Shown here one piece after another: positions 32,983 to 40,967 of a stretch of 64,000 nucleotides of DNA. The DNA lies in contig CAXBEV010000007.1 in the NCBI GenBank assembly GCA_963974935.1, forward strand, positions 62,001 to 126,000, given 5' to 3'. Position 1 is the first letter of the stretch; each line of letters opens with the position of its first letter. The stretch comes from UBA4479 sp963974935. Its GTDB lineage: Bacteria; Pseudomonadota; Alphaproteobacteria; Rhodospirillales; Casp-alpha2. The position numbers and the translations under genes were made by a program. The notes under the pieces were generated by a model that was given only the letters and a program-made list of their open reading frames with translations, searched no databases and was not told where the DNA came from.

Positions 32983-34425
32983 TCACTTTCCGTATTTTTC
33001 CCAATACGCGCCGAACAACGCTTGTTCGGACGGCTTATCTTCGGGAATCGTCTTCACCAGATGGGTGATGTTGATGAAGTGGCGATAATTCAAATTGTCA
33101 TCGATGGAGTTCCCGGCCCAGGTGCCGCCGCCCATCGACAGCGTGAAGTTGAGGCCGTTGTCGAAGCCGCCGCCGTTGCCGAACGTGTGCGCCTGATTGA
33201 CCAGCACCCGCACCACGTCGATTTCGGCCGCTAACCGATCCGCGTGTTCCATAACCTTGGTGTGAATGCCGACCGAATGGCCTTTGCCACACACGTCCAA
33301 AATCGTGTTCAACTGCTTGACCACATCGTCCATGTCTTTGGCACGATAGATGGTCAGCACCAGCGACAACTTTTCGTCGATGAACTTGCTGTCAGCATCC
33401 GCCGTGCCTTCTTCGACCATGAAGAACTTATGCCCCTTGGCTTGGTCGCCGAGGCCGAACACGTCGGCCAAGATGTCCGCGTCTTTGGCGATGACGTGGC
33501 GGTTCAGATGCCCGTCGACCCACAGGTTCTCGCGGACTTTTTCTTTTTCCTCGGCCGAGCACAAATAGCCGCCGGCGCGCTTCAGCGCGTCCATGGCTTG
33601 GTCGTAGACGCTGTCCAAAATGATCAGCGAGTTTTCCGACGAACATGACGTCGAGTTGTCGAAAATTTTCGATTTGCAGATCTTTTCAGCGGCATCGTCA
33701 AAGTCTGCGGTCTCGTCGATCACCACCGGTACGTTACCGGCACCGACGCCGATCGCGGGTGTGCCCGATGAATACGCGCGCTTCACATTATTTTGCGAAC
33801 CGGTCACGATCACCAGATCGCAGGCGTACATCAATTCCTGCGTCAGCTGCTTGTTCACTGGTGCCGGCAGCACCTGCACCAGATCCGCCGGCAGGCCGAT
33901 CTTTTCCAATTCAGCGCGCATATAGCCGACCGTCTTGGTGGTGGTGCCGATGCCCGCAGGCGACGGCGCGATGATCACGGCGTTGCGACCTTTAATCGCA
34001 AACATTGCCTTGTTGACCGGGGTCGCAGCCGGGTTCGTGGACGGGGTCACGGCAGCAACGACACCCACCGGCTTGGCATATTTGACCAACCCTTTTTCCG
34101 GAATTTCTTCGACGATGCCGACCGATTTAACCCGCGACAGATCGCGCAAGCAACCGAACGTCTTACGTTGATTTTTCATGATCTTGCTGTCGACGTTGCC
34201 GAGACCGGTGTCTTCGACCGCCAATGCAGCAAGTTCGCGCGCCCGCGCCGGTTCATAAATCGCCCAAGCGAGTGCGGTGACCGCTTCGTCGACCCGCGCC
34301 TGATCGGCGTTGGCAAACTGTGCCATAGCGGCGCGCGCCTTGGTGACCAAGCCTTTGATCACGTCTTTTTCACGGTTCGCATCGGCAGAATTTGCAGGGG
34401 TTTTTTGGGCAGCATCGGTGCTCAT
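32983..34425 (-). CDS. Acylating aldehyde dehydrogenase, SauS-like
   Basis: 480 residues. A CoA-acylating aldehyde dehydrogenase: KPVGVVAAVTPSTNPAATPV for the cofactor, the nucleophile Cys261 in DNSTSCSSENSLII, and a long C-terminal dehydrogenase part with NQAHTFGNGGGFDNGLNFTL and MGGGTWAGNSIDDNLNYRHF. Sulfoacetaldehyde dehydrogenase (acylating, SauS) and acetaldehyde/succinate-semialdehyde dehydrogenases (acylating) share this form. The gene precedes the two CoA-ligase subunits in the same orientation (133 nt gap with a REP element), so it could pass sulfoacetyl-CoA or another acyl-CoA between the two enzymes. A perfect 17-bp palindrome lies about 100 nt upstream. Confidence 0.85.
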   Translation of the reverse strand: MSTDAAQKTPANSADANREKDVIKGLVTKARAAMAQFANADQARVDEAVTALAWAIYEPARARELAALAVEDTGLGNVDSKIMKNQRKTFGCLRDLSRVKSVGIVEEIPEKGLVKYAKPVGVVAAVTPSTNPAATPVNKAMFAIKGRNAVIIAPSPAGIGTTTKTVGYMRAELEKIGLPADLVQVLPAPVNKQLTQELMYACDLVIVTGSQNNVKRAYSSGTPAIGVGAGNVPVVIDETADFDDAAEKICKSKIFDNSTSCSSENSLIILDSVYDQAMDALKRAGGYLCSAEEKEKVRENLWVDGHLNRHVIAKDADILADVFGLGDQAKGHKFFMVEEGTADADSKFIDEKLSLVLTIYRAKDMDDVVKQLNTILDVCGKGHSVGIHTKVMEHADRLAAEIDVVRVLVNQAHTFGNGGGFDNGLNFTLSMGGGTWAGNSIDDNLNYRHFINITHLVKTIPEDKPSEQALFGAYWEKYGK

Positions 34426-34522
34426 GACATTTCCTCCGGACAGGGACGACGGCTTTTGCCGATCTTTACGGGCGAAATTCTACCACTCAAAACGTCACAA
34501 ATCAACATTATTGATATTTTTC

Positions 34523-34539
34523 ATCCCATAAAATGGGAT
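34523..34539. promoter_or_regulatory. Palindromic operator candidate upstream of the sauS-like gene
   Basis: ATCCCATAAAATGGGAT is a perfect inverted repeat with a 3-nt spacer, about 100 nt upstream of the sauS-like ATG and just after the zur stop codon. A second, shorter inverted repeat, ATCAACATTATTGAT, is at 34501-34515. Shape and place fit a repressor site; no regulator gene is adjacent. Confidence 0.45.
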
Positions 34540-34547
34540 AGTGACAC

Positions 34548-34973
34548 TTAGTCGTGTCCCTGCCCTGCCGCGCAGGTGCCACATTGCCCGCGAAGCTCTA
34601 GGACGGCGTGGTCGGTGGTGAAGCCTTGGTCTTGGGCCAGGGCGCCTAATGATTTTTCGACTTTGGGGGCGGGAATTTCCGAGACCAGGCCGCAGTCGTC
34701 GCAGATCGCAAACGCGATGGTGGCATGGTGCGGCTTGGCGCCGGGGCCGTGCGGCGTGTCGTGGCCGTGGGCGCAGGCGACGAATGCGTTCATGCTCTCG
34801 ATCCGGTGCACGATGCCGCGCGCCGTCAGGGCCTCAAGCGCACGGTAAACCTGCACCGGCGCACGAATGCCGACATCGCGGACGTCATCAAGTATGTCAT
34901 ACGCGGTCAGGGCGCGGCCGGAAATGGTCAGGCTATTCAAGACAGCGCGCTGGTTTTTTGTAAGATCACGCAT
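34548..34973 (-). CDS. zur: Zinc uptake regulator Zur (Fur family)
   Basis: 141 residues. Fur-type winged helix (TAYDILDDVRDVGIRAPVQV, YRALEALTARGIVHRIESMN), then HATIAFAICDDCGLVSEIPA and the second cysteine pair in LELRGQCGTCAAGQGHD. CDDC and CGTC are the structural zinc site. The genes znuB and znuC lie 9 nt upstream in the same direction, and znuA is divergent, which settles Zur rather than Fur or PerR. Confidence 0.93.
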   Translation of the reverse strand: MRDLTKNQRAVLNSLTISGRALTAYDILDDVRDVGIRAPVQVYRALEALTARGIVHRIESMNAFVACAHGHDTPHGPGAKPHHATIAFAICDDCGLVSEIPAPKVEKSLGALAQDQGFTTDHAVLELRGQCGTCAAGQGHD

Positions 34974-34982
34974 CCGCCGCCC

Positions 34983-35792
34983 CTAACCTGTGCCCCTGAG
35001 CGCGCCCCTGCGCCGCGCGCCACCCAGCAGGCTCAGCGCAAAAAGCACAGCGGCGCAGACGACGATGCTGGGGCCGGACGGCGTGTCCCAGGTAAACGAA
35101 CCCATCAGCCCGCCGATCACGGCCAGCACACCGATCACGGCAGCCAACACAGCCATCACCTCTGGCCCGCTGGCAAAGCGCCGGGCCGTAGCAGCCGGAA
35201 TAATCAGCAGCGACGTGATCAGCAAAATACCGACCACCTTCATAGCAATGGCGATCACGGCGGCCAACAACAGCATGAAAACGATCCGTGCGCGTTCCGG
35301 ATTCAGACCTTCAGCGGCAGCGAGTTCCATGTTCACGGTACCGGCCAGCAGCGGACGCCAGATCAACATCAGACCTGCCAACACCGCCACTGCACCGCCC
35401 CAAATCACCATCAGGTCGACGCCGGTCACAGCTAGGATATCGCCGAATAAAAACGCCATGATATCGATCCGCAGCCAGGTCATCCCAGCGACGATAACGA
35501 TACCCAGGGCTAACATCGAATGCGATAGAATCCCGAGCAAGGCATCGGTCGACAGCGGCTGGCGGCGTTGCAGCAAGATCAGCGCGCCGGCCCCCATGAC
35601 GGCGATCATAAAAACGCCTGCCGTCACATTGATGTCGAGCAGCACCGACAGCGCTGCGCCCAGCAACGCCGAATGCGCCATGGTGTCACCGAAGTACGCC
35701 ATCCGCCGCCAAACGATAAAACAGCCGAGTGGCCCGGCGACGATGGCCACACCGATCCCGGCGAGAAGCGCGCGGAGCAAAAAATCATCCAT
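34983..35792 (-). CDS. znuB: Zinc ABC transporter permease ZnuB
   Basis: 269 residues from the ATG at 35792, overlapping the znuC stop. Eight or so membrane helices of the ABC-3 (Mn/Zn) permease family: LLAGIGVAIVAGPLGCFIVW, the MAYFGDTMAHSALLGAALSV segment with the conserved cytoplasmic Gly-Asp-Ala-like turn, and GILSHSMLALGIVIVAG. Upstream in-frame starts run into znuC and have no ribosome site. Confidence 0.92.
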   Translation of the reverse strand: MDDFLLRALLAGIGVAIVAGPLGCFIVWRRMAYFGDTMAHSALLGAALSVLLDINVTAGVFMIAVMGAGALILLQRRQPLSTDALLGILSHSMLALGIVIVAGMTWLRIDIMAFLFGDILAVTGVDLMVIWGGAVAVLAGLMLIWRPLLAGTVNMELAAAEGLNPERARIVFMLLLAAVIAIAMKVVGILLITSLLIIPAATARRFASGPEVMAVLAAVIGVLAVIGGLMGSFTWDTPSGPSIVVCAAVLFALSLLGGARRRGALRGTG

Positions 35793-36630
35793 GATCATGA
35801 TCCGGATGCGTACACGCCGCGTGGGCGTCACTGCCATCGGACGCAACGACGCGGCCATCCGGTAAATGCTTATGGTCGTGATGATGGTGATACACCGCCA
35901 ACGCCTCTGCGGCACGCGGGCCGAACAACATGCGGTACTCGGGACTTTCCGAAACCGACTGCGGTGTGCCCGAACAGCAGACGTGCCCGTTCAAGCAGAC
36001 AACCGTATCGGTTGCGGCCATGACGATGTGCAGATCGTGCGAGATCATCAAGATCGCACAGCCGTGTCGCTGGCGCAGGCTCGCGATCAGCTCATAAAGC
36101 GCAATTTGACCGCTCGGATCGACACCCTGCACGGGTTCATCCAGCACCAATAAATCCGGTGCACCGACCATGGCACGAGCCAGCAGCAAGCGTTGAAACT
36201 CGCCGCCCGACAGCCCCTGTACGTCGGCGCCCGCGTGCTCAATGATGCCGACCTCTTCAAGGGCTGCGTCGACCGCGTCTTTTGGATGACGGGCGCTCAA
36301 ATTCATAAACCGACGCACGCTCAGCGGCAGCGTCCAATCGATGCTGAGTTTTTGCGGCACGTAGCCGATGCTGAGCTTGGGGGCACGTTCAATCACCCCG
36401 GCGTCCGCCTGGATCAAGCCCAACAGCGCACGCACCGTGGTGCTTTTGCCGGACCCGTTAGGACCGATCAGCGTCACGATCTCACCTTTGCTGACGTGAA
36501 TATCGACGCCCTCGATCAACCAACCGGACGGCCCGCGCACGCCGAGGCCGCGCGCCGACAGCAATGCATCCCCACTGACGCCGGGACGCGTGGGATTTAC
36601 AGGGACTATGTCTTGTCGTGCTTCATCCAT
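35785..36630 (-). CDS. znuC: Zinc ABC transporter ATPase ZnuC, His-rich C-terminus
   Basis: 281 residues. Walker A GPNGSGKST, Q-loop VPQKLS, signature LSGGEFQRLLLARA, Walker B DLLVLDEPVQGVDP, switch His in LMISHDLH. The C-terminal 40 residues are His-rich (HHHHDHKHLPDGR and HPDHDHG), a common zinc-binding trait of ZnuC. The ATG at 36630 has no clear SD and overlaps the candidate Zur box, so the mRNA may be nearly leaderless. Confidence 0.92.
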   Translation of the reverse strand: MDEARQDIVPVNPTRPGVSGDALLSARGLGVRGPSGWLIEGVDIHVSKGEIVTLIGPNGSGKSTTVRALLGLIQADAGVIERAPKLSIGYVPQKLSIDWTLPLSVRRFMNLSARHPKDAVDAALEEVGIIEHAGADVQGLSGGEFQRLLLARAMVGAPDLLVLDEPVQGVDPSGQIALYELIASLRQRHGCAILMISHDLHIVMAATDTVVCLNGHVCCSGTPQSVSESPEYRMLFGPRAAEALAVYHHHHDHKHLPDGRVVASDGSDAHAACTHPDHDHG

Positions 36631-36646
36631 AACGTTATATCATTAC
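36629..36646. promoter_or_regulatory. Candidate Zur box between znuC and znuA
   Basis: Read on the minus strand the site is GTAATGATATAACGTTAT, an imperfect palindrome with 12 of 18 matching positions, close in form to Zur boxes (GTAAT...ATAAC...). It overlaps the znuC start codon and lies about 55 nt upstream of znuA, so one site could repress both transcripts. Confidence 0.6.
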
Positions 36647-36700
36647 ACTCATCAGCGACGCCGCTCAAGGACCGATGCTTCGCCATGGCCGGAGTTCCAC

Positions 36701-37597
36701 ATGACATTGACTGCGCGTATTGCCGCCCTCCTTTTCCTGATCGCCCTCACGCCCATCACAACGGCGGCGGCAAGTAACCTGAAGGTCGTGGCCTCGATCA
36801 AGCCGGTGCACAGCTTGGTCGCATCCGTGATGGGCGATATCGGCTCGCCGCATTTGATTGTCCGGGGTGCGGCCTCGCCGCATGGATATGCGCTGAAGCC
36901 AAGTGATGCGCGCGCGATCTCAGATGCTGACACGATATTTTGGATCGGTCCTGGCCTCGAAGGGTTCTTGGAAAAATCGCTGCAAACGTTGGGCGGCAAT
37001 GCACGCGTGGTCCGCCTGGGCCCTGACGGGCGCGAAGCCCCCGCCGATACCCATGGCCATACGCACAGCCATGATGCGCATGAAACGGACCTGCATATCT
37101 GGCTTGATACCGGCATGGCCGCAGATATGGTGCGCCGGATCGCCGACGCCTTGAGCGCAATCGCACCACAGCACCGTGCCCAGTTTGACGCAAACAAAGA
37201 CCGCACGTTGGGAATCATCGCCGCGTTGGAGTCCGAACTCCGTGTCATTCTGACGCCGTTTCGTGATGAACGCGCCGTCGCCCTGCACGACGCCTACGGC
37301 CATTTCACTGAACACTTCGAATTGCAGCCGATGATCGCGCTCTCGCTGACACCGCAACACCCGCCGGGCGCCGCCCGCGTCGCTGCGGTCCGAGATCAGA
37401 TTGTGCGCGACGGCGTGCGCTGTGTATTTGCTGAGCCACAATTCTCAGAAAAGCTGATCCGTGTCATCGCCGACGGCACGGGCGCCAAGATGGGAAGACT
37501 TGATCCGCTGGGCGCATCCCTTACAGAGGGACCCGCGCTTTATCTTGAATTGATGCGCGCCCTAGCCCTAGATTTCAGCAGATGCATGAAACATTAA
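36701..37597 (+). CDS. znuA: Zinc ABC transporter substrate-binding protein ZnuA
   Basis: 298 residues from the ATG at 36701 (GGAG 7 nt upstream). A signal peptide is plain (LLFLIALTPITTAAA). Zinc ligands of the A-1 family fall at His61 (SPHGYALKPSDA), the His after a His-rich loop (HGHTHSHDAHETDLHIW, residues 112 on), LHDAYGHFTEHF and the terminal Asp/Glu. It is a periplasmic zinc carrier for ZnuBC. Position divergent from znuC. Confidence 0.93.
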   Translation: MTLTARIAALLFLIALTPITTAAASNLKVVASIKPVHSLVASVMGDIGSPHLIVRGAASPHGYALKPSDARAISDADTIFWIGPGLEGFLEKSLQTLGGNARVVRLGPDGREAPADTHGHTHSHDAHETDLHIWLDTGMAADMVRRIADALSAIAPQHRAQFDANKDRTLGIIAALESELRVILTPFRDERAVALHDAYGHFTEHFELQPMIALSLTPQHPPGAARVAAVRDQIVRDGVRCVFAEPQFSEKLIRVIADGTGAKMGRLDPLGASLTEGPALYLELMRALALDFSRCMKH

Positions 37598-37615
37598 GGC
37601 ACCGTTAGATTAAGA

Positions 37616-38044
37616 TTATTCGTCCGAGCCTTCAAATATCTCAAAGCCGTCTTCAATGTCGTAATAATCGCCTTTATCGACGACATAAATATGCCGTGTC
37701 AGATGAAGACCTGTCGGCGCATCCAACGTGCCGGCCATAATCGACATGTTTTCGCTATCGATCCGGCGCCAAAACAGATTACCACCGCACTGATTGCAGA
37801 ACCCTCGCTCGGCTTCAGCGGACGAACGGAACCAAGTCAGCGTCTCGTCACGTGAAAATTTAATGTGCGCTCTTTTGGCCCGCGTCGCAGCCACAAAATG
37901 GCCCGATGTCTTGCGGCATTGCGTGCAATGACAGGCGACCACGGGCCCGTCGAAGCGTTGCGCAGAAAACGCGACGCCGCCGCACAGGCAACTGCCCGTG
38001 ACGGCGGACGCGTTCTTTTTCTCGGCGCTCATGCCGGGGCTCAC
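37616..38044 (-). CDS. GFA/CENP-V-family protein
   Basis: 142 residues from a GTG at 38044 that overlaps the upstream stop in GTGA; an ATG at 38032 is the alternative. The GFA metal motifs are complete: TGSCLCGGVAF, CHCTQCRKTSGH and FCNQCGGNLFWRR. The family covers S-(hydroxymethyl)glutathione synthase-like and many unassigned thiol or aldehyde proteins. It is translationally coupled to the CmcJ-like gene. Function open. Confidence 0.85.
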   Translation of the reverse strand: MSPGMSAEKKNASAVTGSCLCGGVAFSAQRFDGPVVACHCTQCRKTSGHFVAATRAKRAHIKFSRDETLTWFRSSAEAERGFCNQCGGNLFWRRIDSENMSIMAGTLDAPTGLHLTRHIYVVDKGDYYDIEDGFEIFEGSDE

Positions 38045-38877
38045 ACTGGAACGCGGGCGAACGTCCGCACTTCAATGGACCGACGCGGCGGTGCATCTGC
38101 GGGCGTTGTCGGATCGGCAAAGGCCGAATGCGGGGTAAACCGCGCGCGCCCGTCTTGGGCACTGTCATAGCCTTTGATCAAGATTGCTTCCGACATGGTC
38201 ATATGCGGAAAATAGAACCACTGCTGGCCGGGCGCTTTGCGCACGCTGTAGATCTTCCCGACGCGCCCGTTCTGGCGCAGATTGATAATCGATGTTTCAA
38301 CCAGATCGGACTCGGATAAACTCGACGCGTCCAACAACGCCAACGGCATTTGCATCACCGGCTCGGCGATGGGACGCCACACGTTAACCTGTACTAAGCG
38401 ATCTTTTGCCCATGCGTCGGCGCGCGTATCGCCGATCATATCGCGAAGTCGGCTCGGCCCCGACGCCACCGTATAGTCATTGTGCGCATGGCTGGCGGGA
38501 CGACGGTACGATGTTTCCGGGTCGGTGACACGGATCGTGTGGTCGAAAATCTCAACCTCACTGGCGCCGACGGCATCGGCAACGATCTCACGGATTTCCG
38601 GGTAATAAACCCGTTGGACTTCGGCGTCGTCTTCGAAGTTCATGACCACACTTGGCCGCTTCAAAAACTGAAACCCTTCGCGGTTAAGGCTGAACGCGGC
38701 GGCACGGGTGCGACCATCGGCGATCAGGACTTCTTGTTCATCAAGACCGCTGCGGGTTGGGGCATCGTCGCTGCCCTTCGGCACAATCACTTCGGGGGCG
38801 GTGCCGTCGGGAGCGGCAAATAATAACGGTGCACGCACGTGGCGTCCGGCGTCGTATTCTTCAGCAAGGTTGCTCAT
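38041..38877 (-). CDS. CmcJ/NvfI-family putative oxygenase
   Basis: 278 residues from the ATG at 38877 (AGGAG upstream). The order of motifs matches the CmcJ/NvfI family (non-heme iron, 2-oxoglutarate-like): GFQFLKRPSVVMNFEDDAEV, HAHNDYTVASGPSRLRDMIG (first His and Asp ligands), QVNVWRPIAEP, and QWFYFPHMTMSEAILIKGYD with the distal His. Fungal and actinobacterial members work in natural-product pathways; bacterial ones like this are uncharacterised. It is divergent from a LysR regulator. Confidence 0.8.
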   Translation of the reverse strand: MSNLAEEYDAGRHVRAPLLFAAPDGTAPEVIVPKGSDDAPTRSGLDEQEVLIADGRTRAAAFSLNREGFQFLKRPSVVMNFEDDAEVQRVYYPEIREIVADAVGASEVEIFDHTIRVTDPETSYRRPASHAHNDYTVASGPSRLRDMIGDTRADAWAKDRLVQVNVWRPIAEPVMQMPLALLDASSLSESDLVETSIINLRQNGRVGKIYSVRKAPGQQWFYFPHMTMSEAILIKGYDSAQDGRARFTPHSAFADPTTPADAPPRRSIEVRTFARVPV

Positions 38878-38961
38878 CTGCGTTACTCCTGTGGAATGGC
38901 TCATCGAGCTCTCTGTTGCCACCACCATGCGACACGCGACGCACACCAGCAATCCACAATA

Positions 38962-38999
38962 TTGCGTTTATGCATTGCAATTTTGCATGAACAACGCAA
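38962..38999. promoter_or_regulatory. Nested inverted repeats between the CmcJ-like and LysR genes
   Basis: TTGCGTT at 38962-38968 faces AACGCAA at 38993-38999, and ATGCA at 38970-38974 faces TGCAT at 38984-38988. The cluster sits just before the LysR start and upstream of the divergent CmcJ-like gene, the usual place for a LysR site. Confidence 0.5.
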
Positions 39000-39009
39000 A
39001 ACTGCAGCA

Positions 39010-39972
39010 ATGAACTTGGAAAGACTATCTTGGGATGACCTGAAATTCGCGCTGGCCTTGGCGCGCCACCCAACGATGAACGCGGCGGCGAACACCTTGC
39101 ATGTCCATCAAAGCACCGTCAGTCGGCGCATCCATGCGCTTGAAGACGCGCTCGGCGTCAAACTGTTCACCATTGCCGAAGCCGGGATCATCATGACCGA
39201 AGCCGGCCGCGCCGTGGCCAGACGCGCGGAGCGGATCGAAGCGCTGACCGCCGACCTTGAAACGGATATTGAGGCGTCGCGCACCGAAGACCGACAAGCG
39301 GTCCGCATCTCAGCCGTATCGACCTTCATCACCGGGTTTTTGAACGCGCACGCAACCTCTTTCCTAAATAAAAACCCGCACATCCGCTTGGACTTTGTCG
39401 GCGAAGAACGCAACGTGGTGTTGGAACGCGGCGAAGCCGACATCGCCATTCGCCATGCCCGTCCCAGCAGCGGAGCCGCGCGTATCCGAAAACTCGCTGA
39501 TCTGGCTTTGGGGATTTATGCAGCGCCTCACCTTCTGGATGAAAATAAGCAGCTCAGACCAGATGCCCCTTGGGTCGGGTTCTCGCGCCCACTGGATTAT
39601 CTGCCTGAACAACAATGGATCGATGCCAACGTGCCGGCAAAAAACGTCGCCGTCACCGTCGCCACCGGCGCGACCTATACCGATGCGGTAACGCGTGGTG
39701 TGGGTGCCGGCATCATCGGCTGCATGTTGGGGGATGCGCGGCCAAGCCTGGTCCGCGTCGCGCCGGGCACACCGATTATGCATCGGGAATCTTGGTTGAT
39801 GGTCTTGGATGACACCCGCAAGCGCCCGGCGGTGCGCAACGTCATCACATGGCTGACCGAGATTTGTCGGGCACACGCAGCGGTGCTGTTGAGCGAGACC
39901 CCGCAGCCCTTAATCTCAAGCGCCGGGATCTCAAGCTCTGAAATATCAAGCTCTGGCGCTGAGCCCCAATAG
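39010..39972 (+). CDS. LysR-family transcriptional regulator
   Basis: 320 residues from the ATG at 39010. The N-terminal helix-turn-helix (LKFALALARHPTMNAAANTL, HVHQSTVSRRIHALEDALGV) is typical, followed by a periplasmic-binding-protein-like effector domain. I infer that it controls the divergent CmcJ-like/GFA pair. Its last 27 nt overlap the convergent glucokinase gene. The final residues (LISSAGISSSEISSSGAEPQ) are low-complexity. Confidence 0.88.
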   Translation: MNLERLSWDDLKFALALARHPTMNAAANTLHVHQSTVSRRIHALEDALGVKLFTIAEAGIIMTEAGRAVARRAERIEALTADLETDIEASRTEDRQAVRISAVSTFITGFLNAHATSFLNKNPHIRLDFVGEERNVVLERGEADIAIRHARPSSGAARIRKLADLALGIYAAPHLLDENKQLRPDAPWVGFSRPLDYLPEQQWIDANVPAKNVAVTVATGATYTDAVTRGVGAGIIGCMLGDARPSLVRVAPGTPIMHRESWLMVLDDTRKRPAVRNVITWLTEICRAHAAVLLSETPQPLISSAGISSSEISSSGAEPQ

Positions 39973-40857
39973 CCCGGGCTGCGGATGCGTGACCCGATAC
40001 ACCGGCAGCACCGACAGATAATCCGAAAAACGTCCTTTATCGCAAAACCTTTTATGAAACCGCTTGCCCTCGAAAGCGCTGCCGAGCCCAGTCAGCACAC
40101 CGCCGGCCAAATAGACGCCTCCTTTCGCCCCCAGCGTCAACGCGGCGTCCGACGCGACGGTCGCCAAAAAATCGGTAAACACATGCACGCTGGAAAGCGC
40201 CGTCGGCTCGCCTGCGATGGCGGCAGCGGCAATCGCCGCCGCGCTGAGTTCTTCACCGGTGCGCACCTTGTGCATGATCTCAAGGCCAGGGCCGGATAAA
40301 ATACGTTCCGCCGACACATGCGGGTACAGGGTCCGCATGCGCACTAAGATCGCGTCTTCCTCGCCGGTGCGCCCGGCCAGGGTGACGTGCCCGCCCTCGC
40401 CTGCGAGTTCCATCCGCCCGCCGCCTTCGGTCAGGACCGAGGCCGCAACACCGAGGCCCGTGCCGGGTCCCAGCACCAGCATCGGCGCCGATACGTCCGG
40501 TTCACCGCCACCGATTTTCACCGTGCCGTCTTCACCGAGCAAAGGCAACGCGGCGGCGATAGATTGAAAATCATTGATGACGGTGACGCGCTGAAAACCC
40601 ATCGTGGCAGCAATATCTGCCGCATCAAAAGACCAACCGGCGTTCGTTAGATCCGCGCACCCGTCCTCAACGGCACCGGCGACGGCAAACGCCGCGTCAT
40701 GGGCCGATGCTGTGGCACCCAATGCAGTCAGCGCATCTTCGAGGGTCGCAACCAGCGGCTTCGCGCCGGTCGGCAATTCAACAGCATCGCCAATATCGCC
40801 CGGCTGGGGTGCCAGGGCGAACCGAGATCGCGTGCCGCCGATATCTGCAATCAACAT
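39946..40857 (-). CDS. glk: Glucokinase
   Basis: 303 residues. ROK-unrelated glucokinase family (PF02685 type): ADIGGTRSRFALAPQ near the N-terminus binds phosphate, catalytic Asp96 is in TVINDFQSIA, and LVLGPGTGLGVAASVL and YLAGGVLTGLGS close the ATP site. It phosphorylates glucose to glucose 6-phosphate. No sugar transport genes surround it. It overlaps the LysR gene at its 3' end. Confidence 0.92.
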   Translation of the reverse strand: MLIADIGGTRSRFALAPQPGDIGDAVELPTGAKPLVATLEDALTALGATASAHDAAFAVAGAVEDGCADLTNAGWSFDAADIAATMGFQRVTVINDFQSIAAALPLLGEDGTVKIGGGEPDVSAPMLVLGPGTGLGVAASVLTEGGGRMELAGEGGHVTLAGRTGEEDAILVRMRTLYPHVSAERILSGPGLEIMHKVRTGEELSAAAIAAAAIAGEPTALSSVHVFTDFLATVASDAALTLGAKGGVYLAGGVLTGLGSAFEGKRFHKRFCDKGRFSDYLSVLPVYRVTHPQPGLLGLSARA

Positions 40858-40967
40858 TTTTGCAGCCTATCAAACCAAGACAAAATCAAAAGCCATGATA
40901 TGGTCTCATCACAAAGCGTAGGCTATTCTTTGCCGGTGCCCGATTCCTGTGACCAGAGAGATAATCC

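Noticed and set aside
36193..36777. A 194-residue plus-strand frame opposite znuC
   Set aside because: Shadow frame; it would overlap the Zur box and the znuA start in the wrong frame.
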